DNA of 5,074 nt from Phycisphaerales bacterium (GTDB lineage Bacteria; Planctomycetota; Phycisphaerae; Tepidisphaerales; Tepidisphaeraceae), in assembly GCA_028288905.1 (NCBI GenBank), contig JAQGHJ010000659.1, positions 1-5,074 on the forward strand, read 5' to 3'. The notes beneath the pieces are model-generated. The model ran no database searches. It was not told the origin of the DNA and was given only the letters and a program-made list of their open reading frames with translations. A program made the translations under genes and the position numbers. Every line of letters starts with the position of its first letter. Position 1 is the stretch's first letter. Positions 1-5,041 of the stretch are shown piece after piece.

Positions 1-617
1 GGGGGGCGCACCGGTGGTGGTCCGGCGGCGGCGGGCTGACCGTGACGTTCGTGCTGCCGGCCGACGATGACGCCCTCGCCCCGCACTTCGTCCCGCTGCT
101 GGCCGGGCTGGCCGTCCGCCGGGCGGCGGTCCGGCTGCTCGGCGGCGATCCGCCCGGCGGGTCGGCCGTCCAGCTCAAGTGGCCGAACGATTTGCAAATC
201 GCCGGCCGCAAACTCGGCGGGCTGCTGTGCGAGCGGGTCCGGCGGGCCGACCTGATCGGGCTCGGGCTGAACGTGAACGTCGACCCGGCCGACGCCCCCG
301 ACGACCTCCGCGACCGCGTCACGAGCCTGCGGGTCGCCGCCGGCCGGCCGCTGGACATGACGGACGTGCTGGCGGCCGTGGCGGCCGAGCTGCGGGAGGT
401 GTTCCACCGGCTGCCGGAGAAGCCGCTGCCGGCCCTGCTGCAAGAGTACGCCGAGCACCACGCCCTGACCGGGCGGAAGGTGACCGTGTTGGACGCCGGC
501 GGCGACGGCCGAGCCGTTTCCGGCCGGTGCGAAGGGTTGGACGACACCGGCCGGCTGCTGCTGCGGGACCGCACGACGCTGCACCGGGTGATCGCCGGGC
601 AGGTGATGGCGACGTGA
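1..617 (+). CDS. birA: Biotin--[acetyl-CoA-carboxylase] ligase, 5'-truncated by window edge
   Basis: This enzyme activates biotin with ATP to biotinyl-5'-AMP and transfers it to a lysine of the biotin carrier protein of acetyl-CoA carboxylase (and similar carboxylases) in the cytoplasm. The reading frame is already open at base 3 and reads GAHRWWSGGGLTVTFVLP, the region just after the family's GRGR(R)G biotinyl-AMP loop. The GTG at 42 is therefore internal and not the start. The hallmark KWPND follows, with the presumed catalytic lysine at 177-179, then GRKLGGLLCE and GLGLNVNVD, both standard for the catalytic domain. The last ~50 residues (GRKVTVLD... to LHRVIAGQVMAT) fit the small C-terminal SH3-like domain. 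The N-terminus is missing, so it cannot be told whether a DNA-binding repressor domain is present. It ends at TGA 615-617 and is followed by a long repeat-rich gap, so it is probably the last gene of its transcript. The family assignment is very secure. Confidence 0.95.
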   Translation, partial: GAHRWWSGGGGLTVTFVLPADDDALAPHFVPLLAGLAVRRAAVRLLGGDPPGGSAVQLKWPNDLQIAGRKLGGLLCERVRRADLIGLGLNVNVDPADAPDDLRDRVTSLRVAAGRPLDMTDVLAAVAAELREVFHRLPEKPLPALLQEYAEHHALTGRKVTVLDAGGDGRAVSGRCEGLDDTGRLLLRDRTTLHRVIAGQVMAT

Positions 618-657
618 CGCGGGCGATCTACCGGAACATCTTCTGTAGATTCCTCCT

Positions 658-701
658 GCCCCCTTTCCCGGTATCCCGGGGGAGGGTTGGGGAGGGGGTC
701 C
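658..701 (+). repeat. Palindromic intergenic repeat, copy 1
   Basis: This 44-base element matches the reverse complement of 856-898 at about 38 of 44 aligned positions. Its left half can fold on itself: CCCTTTCCCGG (661-671) pairs with CCGGGGGAGGG (676-686), including two G-U pairs, around a four-base loop. The compact palindrome and its intergenic location resemble REP-like extragenic repeats. Similar CCCTCTCCC...GGGAGAGGG palindromes are common in planctomycete and other GC-rich genomes; that is recollection, not a search result. Confidence 0.75.
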
Positions 702-738
702 GAGCGTCGAGGGGGATGGGTTCCATGGAAGGCGCAAC

Positions 739-814
739 TAGCCCCACCCGGAAGGGCGGGGTTCTTTCCAGCGAGGCCGGGTCGGTTGGAATCCCGCCCT
801 ACCGGGCGGGGCTA
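739..814. repeat. Nested inverted repeat with self-palindromic arms
   Basis: The arms 739-763 and 790-814 are inverted copies, matching at 22 of 25 positions, around a 26-base loop. Each arm is itself palindromic. The right arm contains a perfect CCCGCCC/GGGCGGG stem (792-798 and 803-809) around TACC. The left arm has the imperfect equivalent around GGAA. The DNA or RNA could therefore fold either as one long stem or as two separate hairpins. It sits centrally between the facing repeats at 658-701 and 856-898, as if part of one composite element. Confidence 0.75.
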
Positions 815-855
815 ATTCGTTTGCTCCCCCTGACCCTTTTCCCGTCCGAGTCCCT

Positions 856-898
856 GGCCCCGTCCCCGACCCTCCCCCGGAGTACCGGGAGAGGGGGC
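856..898 (-). repeat. Palindromic intergenic repeat, copy 2 (inverted)
   Basis: On the minus strand this 43-base element nearly repeats 658-701. It differs by five substitutions and one missing base. It forms a hairpin with CCCTC/GAGGG and CCCGG/CCGGG pairs around a four-base loop. Two of the substitutions relative to copy 1 turn G-U pairs of the stem into a Watson-Crick pair or another allowed pair, so the fold is preserved. The opposite orientation to copy 1 gives the whole 658-898 block an inverted-repeat architecture. Confidence 0.75.
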
Positions 899-994
899 TG
901 GAAACACTCCCCGTCCGCTTCGGCGACTCGGCTTCGCCCCGCGCCTCCGTGGACGGTCGTTCTCCAGCGTGGGCTTCCGTTGCCCCACCACGCG

Positions 995-1798
995 GTGGCT
1001 CGGCGTGCCGTACACACGGTGCTGTCGGCTACTTTGCTCGGCACCCTACTCGCCGGCTGCAACGGCCTGCCGGCGGGCAACGTCGCGGCCCTTCGCTCGC
1101 CCGCGTCGCTCCGTTCCGTCGCCGGCCCGAGCGCCACCACCCGCTCGTCGCCGGCCGGCACCGTCGTCCTGCTCCGCGGCTGGCGGGATTTGTGGTCCGA
1201 CGGCATCGATCAGCTCGCGGCCGACCTGCGAGCCCGCGGCCTCGATGCGGCGGAGTTCAAGCAGTCGCAGTCGGCCGACGTCGGCGACGCCCTGCTGGCT
1301 CGGGCGGCGACGGAAGCACACGCGGCACCCGACGCCGGGTCGGCCGCCGGCGATCCATCACCCCGCCCCGCCCCGCTCGTGCTGATCGGTTTTTCGTACG
1401 GCGCGGACGACTCGATCCGCAACGCCGCCCGCCTCGCCGCGGCCGGGCGCGCGGTCGACCTGCTCGTGCTGATCGACCCGGTGACGCCGCCGCTGGTCCC
1501 GGCGAACGTCCGGCGGTGCGTCAACTTCTACCAGTCGAACGGGGCGTGGGACGCCCTGCCGTGGCTCCGCGGCGTGCCGGTGGAGGCCGGCCCGGCCGGA
1601 GCGGGTGCCGACGCCGGGACCGGGGCAACGGCCGACCGGGGCCGGGTGACGAACGTGGACCTCCGCGACCGCCCGGACCTGCTAGAACCGGGCACGTCGC
1701 ACAAGACGATGGCGGCGAACCCGAAGCTGCACGCGGCGATCTTGGCCGAAGTCGAGCGTGCGGTCGGACAGAGGGTCAGGGGGGACGAGGGGAAATAG
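995..1798 (+). CDS. Putative lipoprotein, alpha/beta-hydrolase-like (thioesterase/esterase-type)
   Basis: The predicted protein has 267 residues. The GTG start at 995 was chosen because it gives a compact lipoprotein signal peptide: MARR, a hydrophobic stretch, then lipobox LLAG-C with the lipidated cysteine at residue 22. Upstream codons translate repeat DNA, and there is no clear ribosome binding site. The mature part begins with a low-complexity linker, then GTVVLLRGWRDLWSDGID, a typical first strand of an alpha/beta hydrolase. The nucleophile elbow is GFSYGAD with Ser134. A plausible triad is completed by Asp161 in LLVLIDPVTPP and His236 in EPGTSHKTM. A Gly/Ala-rich insert lies around residues 195-215. 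The conserved-looking segment NFYQSNGAWDALPWLRGVP fits a planctomycete hydrolase family I recall only loosely. The substrate is unknown; the location is inferred to be membrane-anchored and facing the periplasm. It could be a non-catalytic member of the fold, but the triad looks intact. Confidence 0.82.
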   Translation: MARRAVHTVLSATLLGTLLAGCNGLPAGNVAALRSPASLRSVAGPSATTRSSPAGTVVLLRGWRDLWSDGIDQLAADLRARGLDAAEFKQSQSADVGDALLARAATEAHAAPDAGSAAGDPSPRPAPLVLIGFSYGADDSIRNAARLAAAGRAVDLLVLIDPVTPPLVPANVRRCVNFYQSNGAWDALPWLRGVPVEAGPAGAGADAGTGATADRGRVTNVDLRDRPDLLEPGTSHKTMAANPKLHAAILAEVERAVGQRVRGDEGK

Positions 1799-1905
1799 AC
1801 AGTGGGAGAAGGGAGAGTGCTACGCGAGCGTCACCGCCGCCGACGTCGCCCCTCTGCCTGCTTGCCCTCTTCCCCTCCACCGCCTTCCGCCCTACCTTCC
1901 CGCCC
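1771..1905. other. Purine-rich then pyrimidine-rich spacer
   Basis: The end of the hydrolase gene and the following bases (1771-1817) are about 41/47 purine. The stretch immediately before the next start codon (1849-1905) is about 49/57 pyrimidine. The two blocks are partly complementary (GGGAGAAGGGAGAG against CCCTCTTCCCCTCC), so the 107-base gap could fold back on itself in RNA. No Shine-Dalgarno sequence precedes the ATG at 1906; the leader there is nearly all C and T. This could be an attenuating or terminating fold or simply strand-biased spacer DNA. Confidence 0.45.
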
Positions 1906-2556
1906 ATGCAGCCTTGGCCCGTCGGCGTCCCGTTGCTCGTGATCGGCGGGACCGTCGCGCTCTACTGGTACCGGGTGCTACGGATGGCCCGGAAGCAGCG
2001 GCGGCGGACCGGGCGGGCGGCCAACCTCGTGCCGCCGGAGCCGCTCGGGCGGGCGCTGCGGGTGCTGTGGGCACCGGCCGTCACGTGCTGGATGGCCCAA
2101 CCCGTCGCGTCGGCTTTTGGCGGCGGGCCGGGGTGGGCGCGGTGGCCGGCCGCCCTTCGGCCGGTCGTGGACGTCGGGTGGGCGCGGTGGGCGTGCGCGG
2201 CCGCCGTGGTGGCCGGTTACCTCGCCACCCGGGCTTGCTGGGCCCGGATGGGAGCGAGTTGGCGGATGGGGATCGACCCCGGCGAGCGGACGCCGCTCGT
2301 CGTCGGCGGGCCGTTCGCGTACGTCCGGCACCCGATTTACGCGCTGTCGGCCGGCATGATGGCGGCGGCGGCGGCGGCCGTCCCGTCGCCGCTCATGCTG
2401 GCGGCAGCGGTCGTCCACATCGGGTTGCTGTGGTGGGAATCAAGCCGGGAGGAGCGGCACCTGCTGGCTGCCCACGGGCCGGCGTACGCCGACTACCGCC
2501 GCCGCGTCGGCCGTCTCGTCCCGCGGTCGGTCCGGGGGTACGTCCCGGGCGGGTGA
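1906..2556 (+). CDS. Membrane methyltransferase of the isoprenylcysteine carboxyl methyltransferase (ICMT/PEMT-like) family
   Basis: The protein has 216 residues and starts at ATG 1906, whose first residues MQPWPVGVPLLVIGG open directly into a membrane helix. Predicted membrane segments lie near residues 3-22, 51-72, 93-110 and a long hydrophobic stretch 146-178 that includes a run of alanines. The family's C-terminal signature is clear: GPFAYVRHPIY at residues 135-145, with the conserved RHP, and EER at 182-184 followed by HGPAYADYRRRVGRLVP. In ICMT and phospholipid N-methyltransferase relatives these elements bind S-adenosylmethionine at the membrane face. Bacterial members rarely have a proven substrate; small lipids, phospholipids or isoprenoid-type molecules are possible. 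It lies 107 bases after the hydrolase gene and 129 before the acyltransferase start, both co-directional, so co-transcription is plausible but unproven. Family assignment is firm; the substrate is not predictable. Confidence 0.88.
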   Translation: MQPWPVGVPLLVIGGTVALYWYRVLRMARKQRRRTGRAANLVPPEPLGRALRVLWAPAVTCWMAQPVASAFGGGPGWARWPAALRPVVDVGWARWACAAAVVAGYLATRACWARMGASWRMGIDPGERTPLVVGGPFAYVRHPIYALSAGMMAAAAAAVPSPLMLAAAVVHIGLLWWESSREERHLLAAHGPAYADYRRRVGRLVPRSVRGYVPGG

Positions 2557-2587
2557 GGTCGAGCACGGTCTGCCGAAGCGGCTCGGT

Positions 2588-2599
2588 GCCGCCGGCGGC
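2588..2599. repeat. Perfect 12-base palindrome GCCGCCGGCGGC
   Basis: This exact palindrome lies 31 bases after the methyltransferase stop, in the gap before the acyltransferase. It could be a small operator or part of a hairpin, but in DNA this GC-rich short palindromes of G and C also arise by chance. No T-run follows, so it does not look like a classical terminator. Confidence 0.3.
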
Positions 2600-2685
2600 G
2601 CGTTACCGGACGTGCGGAACCTGTCGCCCCCGGGCGGCGTCTCTTGCCAACCGGCTTTGCATCTCCAAGATTGGGGCGTGACGGA

Positions 2686-4101
2686 GTGTTCGGCCGACCG
2701 GCCGGGCGATTCCGGCAGCACGAAGGGAACCCGCCGCTGGCCACGCCTCCGACGAACTCGCCCGCCCCGCCCGGGGCCCGCCTCGCCCACGGCGACCCGA
2801 CCGGCCCGATCCCGCTGAACGCGTTCCAGCGGATCATCCGCGGGTGGGAGCGGGTCCACCCGTACAACGCCGCTCAGGCGATGGAGGTGCGGCGGCCGGC
2901 GGTCGACCCCGCCGCCGCCGCCGCCGCCTGGGCCGCCACGCTCGACGAGATGAAGCTCGGGCGGGTCGAGGCCCGAGCGATCTCGTACCGGCACGTCGGG
3001 CTGAACGGGGAGGCGGCCCGGTACCCGTTGCGGGTGCTGCCGGCGGGGACGTCGCTCGACGCGTTCTTCGCCGAAGAGATGAACCGCCCGTTCGCCGATC
3101 CTGGCGAGCCGCCGTTCCGTCCGTTCCTCATGCCCGACCCGGCCGCCGGCACGTGCCACCTCGGGGTCGTGTACCAGCACTGGGTGGCCGACAGCGTGGC
3201 CGTGCGGCACGTGCTGCGGCGGTGGCTGGAGCGGCTGTTCCTGCCGCCCGGCCAGCACGCCCGCCGGCCGATCCGGCACGCCGGCATCGGGTACTTCGGG
3301 CTGCTCGGGACGGCCCCCGGGTCACTGTCGGCGGTGCAAACTGTGCTGTCCGTCATCCGCCGGCACCTACGGTACCGGCGGGCGCGGAAGGTGCGGGCCC
3401 ACGGCCCGGCCGACTACCCGGTCGGGGTCGTGCTGGCCGAAAGCCGGGGACTCGTGCCGGCCCTGGTGGCGGCCGCCCGCAACCGCGGCGCGAAGGTGAA
3501 CGACCTGTTCCTGGCCGCCGCCGCCCGCGCGTGCGACGCCCGGGTGCCGGCCCAGGCCCGGCGGAACCGCCCTGACCTGGCCGTCGCGTCGATCGTCGAC
3601 CTCCGCCCGCTCGCCCGGGCGGCGCTGGACGACCGGTTCGGGCTGTTCCTCGGGTTCTCGGAGGTCGTCTGCCGCCCGGCCGACCTGCGGTCCGCCGACC
3701 GGCTCGTGGCGACGGTCGCCGGGCAGAACCGCACGCACCGGCACCACGGCGTGTGGCCGGCCACGGTCGGGTGGCTGGCGGCCGCCCTGATCGCCCGCCC
3801 GCTCGTCCCGCCGGCCAAGCTGTACCACTTCTTCCGCAAGGAGGCCCCGCTGACGGCCGGGGTGTCGAACGTCAACCTGAACCGTACCTGGGCCGGCCGG
3901 CACGCCGCCGACCTGCTGGCCCGGTACCGCCGCGTAAGCCCGACCGGCCCGCTCGCCCCGGTCGTGTTCTCCGTCACCACGCTCGGGGACGACCTGCAAG
4001 TGAGCCTGACGTACCGCGTGGCCCTGCTGACGGCCGACCAGGCGCGGAACTTGGCCGATGCGTTCCTAGCGGAGCTGGCGGCACTGACCGGAGCAGGGTG
4101 A
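2686..4101 (+). CDS. Putative acyltransferase of the condensation-domain / WS-DGAT-like superfamily
   Basis: From GTG 2686 the protein has 471 residues. Four landmarks in order match CoA-dependent acyltransferases of this fold. An early PLNAFQRIIRGWERVHPYNA segment opens the domain. An HxxxD active-site motif follows as QHWVADS, His165 and Asp169. Next come KVNDLFLAAAARA (Asn272-Asp273), like the VND helix of wax ester synthases, and VDLRP at 304-308. GVSNVNLN around residues 393-399 matches the 'SNV' segment of the second half. The usual HHxxxDG is altered: Gln precedes the active His and Ser follows the Asp. A hydrophobic stretch at ~357-372 may be surface-membrane contact. In characterised relatives the His deprotonates an alcohol or amine that attacks an acyl thioester. 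Here donor and acceptor are unknown. The start is uncertain: TTG 2644, TTG 2671, GTG 2686 or even CTG 2737 are possible, and residues before PLNAF are low-complexity. Superfamily membership is likely; ester, amide or non-catalytic role is open. Confidence 0.78.
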   Translation: MFGRPAGRFRQHEGNPPLATPPTNSPAPPGARLAHGDPTGPIPLNAFQRIIRGWERVHPYNAAQAMEVRRPAVDPAAAAAAWAATLDEMKLGRVEARAISYRHVGLNGEAARYPLRVLPAGTSLDAFFAEEMNRPFADPGEPPFRPFLMPDPAAGTCHLGVVYQHWVADSVAVRHVLRRWLERLFLPPGQHARRPIRHAGIGYFGLLGTAPGSLSAVQTVLSVIRRHLRYRRARKVRAHGPADYPVGVVLAESRGLVPALVAAARNRGAKVNDLFLAAAARACDARVPAQARRNRPDLAVASIVDLRPLARAALDDRFGLFLGFSEVVCRPADLRSADRLVATVAGQNRTHRHHGVWPATVGWLAAALIARPLVPPAKLYHFFRKEAPLTAGVSNVNLNRTWAGRHAADLLARYRRVSPTGPLAPVVFSVTTLGDDLQVSLTYRVALLTADQARNLADAFLAELAALTGAG

Positions 4102-4119
4102 GCAAGCGTCGGTGAAGTG

Positions 4120-4259
4120 TGCGACGCGAAGGCGCAACGAGTGCAAAGGATGGCGTGAGGAGAAGGCCGGACGCGGTATCGCGCTTCCCCGCCCTCGTCC
4201 CCAGCCCCGACTTTCCCCTTCGCGTCCGCCGTCCCGCTCTTCGCGCCTTCGCGGTCGCA
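4120..4259. repeat. Inverted repeat pair in the gap upstream of the cyclophilin gene
   Basis: The arms 4120-4141 and 4237-4259 are inverted copies matching at about 20 of 23 aligned positions, sharing the core GCGAAGGCGC. The ~95-base interior is C-rich and codes for nothing recognisable. The 267-base gap 4102-4368 shows no other gene. Repeats built on 'TTCGCGCCTTCGCG' resemble dispersed intergenic repeats I recall from planctomycetes and other bacteria. The structure could be a mobile non-coding element, or a stem that separates the acyltransferase and cyclophilin transcripts. Confidence 0.6.
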
Positions 4260-4321
4260 TGTTCATCCGGCGCAGGTTGCACGTTGACAACCCGGGCGGG
4301 ACGTGGGAAACCGGGCGGTTC

Positions 4322-4331
4322 GGAACGTTCC
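4322..4331. promoter_or_regulatory. Perfect 10-base palindrome GGAACGTTCC, possible operator
   Basis: This exact dyad lies 37 bases upstream of the cyclophilin ATG, in the position expected for a promoter-proximal operator or the 5' leader. No regulator is recognisable in the window, and the assignment rests only on symmetry and position. Confidence 0.25.
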
Positions 4332-4353
4332 CCATTCCCTCGCCTTTCCCTTT

Positions 4354-4357
4354 AGGA
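4354..4357 (+). promoter_or_regulatory. Possible ribosome binding site AGGA for the cyclophilin gene
   Basis: AGGA stands 11 bases before ATG 4369, at the long end of normal spacing. It is the only plausible Shine-Dalgarno-like match at a well-supported start in this window and favours ATG 4369 over the upstream GTG in the same frame, whose translation has no family similarity. Confidence 0.4.
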
Positions 4358-4368
4358 CCCGCCGCACC

Positions 4369-4884
4369 ATGGCCAAGAAGTACGCGAAGCCGCCGGAGAT
4401 GACGATCGACCCGAACAAGTCGTACACCGCGACGATCGACACGACGGCCGGCGCGATCACGGTCGAGCTGTACCCGAAGGTCGCCCCGCAGCACGTGAAC
4501 AGCTTCGTGTTTCTCGCCCGCGAGGGGTTCTACGAGGGCGTGATCTTCCACCGCGTGATCCCGGGGTTCATGATACAGGGCGGGGACCCGACCGGGACCG
4601 GCACTGGCGGGCCGGGGTACATGGTCAAGGCCGAGTTCAACGAGATGAAGCACACCCGCGGGGTGCTGTCGATGGCCCGGTCGAGCGACCCGAACTCGGC
4701 CGGCTCGCAGTTCTTCGTCATGCACGCCGACGCCCCGTTCCTCGACAACCAGTACACGGCGTTCGGCAAGGCGACGAGTGGCTTGGACGTGGTCGACAAG
4801 ATCGTCAACCAGCCCCGGGACCGGAACGATCGCCCGACGAGCAACCCGGCCAAGATTAACAAGGTGACGATCGAGGAGAAGTGA
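4369..4884 (+). CDS. Cyclophilin-type peptidylprolyl cis-trans isomerase
   Basis: This 171-residue enzyme catalyses cis-trans isomerisation of Xaa-Pro bonds and assists protein folding. It has no signal peptide (MAKKYAKPPEMTID...), so it should be cytoplasmic, comparable to bacterial PpiB-type proteins. The single cyclophilin domain fills residues ~18-170. Active-site signatures are intact: FHRVIPGFMIQGGDPTGTG with Arg62, Phe67 and Gln70 matching the catalytic Arg55, Phe60 and Gln63 of human cyclophilin A, and GSQFFV with Phe116 matching Phe113. The position of human Trp121 is Phe124 (APFLDNQY), and that of His126 is Tyr129. The Trp replacement is usual in bacterial cyclophilins and is associated with weak cyclosporin binding. 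ATG 4369 gives the normal length and has a weak AGGA upstream. The gene is isolated from the acyltransferase by a 267-base repeat-containing gap and is followed within 10 bases by a GC hairpin, so it is probably transcribed alone. Confidence 0.95.
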   Translation: MAKKYAKPPEMTIDPNKSYTATIDTTAGAITVELYPKVAPQHVNSFVFLAREGFYEGVIFHRVIPGFMIQGGDPTGTGTGGPGYMVKAEFNEMKHTRGVLSMARSSDPNSAGSQFFVMHADAPFLDNQYTAFGKATSGLDVVDKIVNQPRDRNDRPTSNPAKINKVTIEEK

Positions 4885-4891
4885 CCGGGAC

Positions 4892-4911
4892 CGCCGGGGC
4901 GCGGCCCGGCG
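4892..4911 (+). terminator. GC-rich hairpin just after the cyclophilin gene, possible terminator
   Basis: CGCCGGG (4892-4898) pairs with CCCGGCG (4905-4911) around a six-base loop, starting 8 bases after the stop codon. Position suits a terminator, but no T-run follows, so it would have to be a non-canonical terminator or an RNA 3'-end stabiliser. Confidence 0.4.
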
Positions 4912-4943
4912 CAGGGTAGCCCGCAGGGCAGTGACTCGCGCGG

Positions 4944-4985
4944 GGCGAGGCGCGACCGCCGCAACCGCGGCCGTCGCGCCTCGCC
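4944..4985. repeat. Long near-perfect hairpin (13 bp + 5 bp stem)
   Basis: Bases 4944-4956 pair perfectly with 4973-4985 (13 bp). After one C-C mismatch, 4958-4962 pairs with 4967-4971 (5 bp), closing an AACC loop. This is the strongest perfect stem in the window. It may be the main terminator of the cyclophilin transcript, a REP-like extragenic palindrome, or part of an unannotated RNA. No T-run follows. Confidence 0.6.
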
Positions 4986-5024
4986 GCGTTCCGGACTGGC
5001 GGTGGTCTTCCGCGCCGTTCGCAG

Positions 5025-5041
5025 GGCCGGCTGTGCCGGCC
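5025..5041. repeat. Tight 7-bp hairpin GGCCGGC-TGT-GCCGGCC
   Basis: This perfect seven-base-pair stem has a three-base loop and lies in the non-coding tail. It is the third stem in the 190 bases after the cyclophilin gene. Bases 4986-5024 and 5042-5074 show nothing I recognise; the sequence ends before any following gene can be judged. Confidence 0.45.

Larger units (their letters stand above)
618..994. other. Repeat-rich intergenic region without a convincing gene
   Basis: This 377-base gap separates the biotin ligase from the lipoprotein gene. Frames stay open across it on both strands, but only because stops are rare in such GC-rich DNA; the translations are Pro/Arg/Gly-rich with no recognisable domain. 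It contains two facing copies of a ~44-base palindromic repeat (658-701 and 856-898) and a second inverted pair between them (739-814). From about 905 to 1000 the DNA still looks like repeat material, with a small inverted repeat CCACC/GGTGG at the end that overlaps the proposed start of the next gene. I saw no clear promoter. Confidence 0.7.

Noticed and set aside
934..944. An 11-base match in inverted orientation between 934-944 and 4938-4948
   Set aside because: A match this short and made almost wholly of G and C is expected by chance in a window of this size and composition.
179..994. Long open frame reading continuously from inside the biotin ligase into the lipoprotein gene
   Set aside because: Its upstream half is an Arg/Pro/Gly-rich out-of-frame shadow of the ligase plus repeat DNA; stops are rare at this GC content. 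Only the part from about 995 shows protein-like sequence.
2362..2381. GCG triplet run, and the similar GCC run near 2908-2928, as microsatellites or phase-variable repeats
   Set aside because: They encode short alanine stretches in frame in GC-rich genes; length changes would not shift the frame, and such runs are expected at this composition.
2440..3279. Long minus-strand open frame opposite the methyltransferase and acyltransferase
   Set aside because: The translation is Arg/Pro/Gly-rich and mirrors the codon bias of the well-supported plus-strand genes; no domain is recognisable.
4284..4312. TTGACA at 4284-4289 as the -35 box of a cyclophilin promoter
   Set aside because: The hexamer is perfect, but at 17 bases spacing the -10 position reads GAAACC, far from TATAAT, and I cannot support a promoter from one box.
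4066..4725. Minus-strand open frame opposite the cyclophilin gene
   Set aside because: It overlaps a certain cyclophilin on the other strand and has the composition of an antisense shadow.
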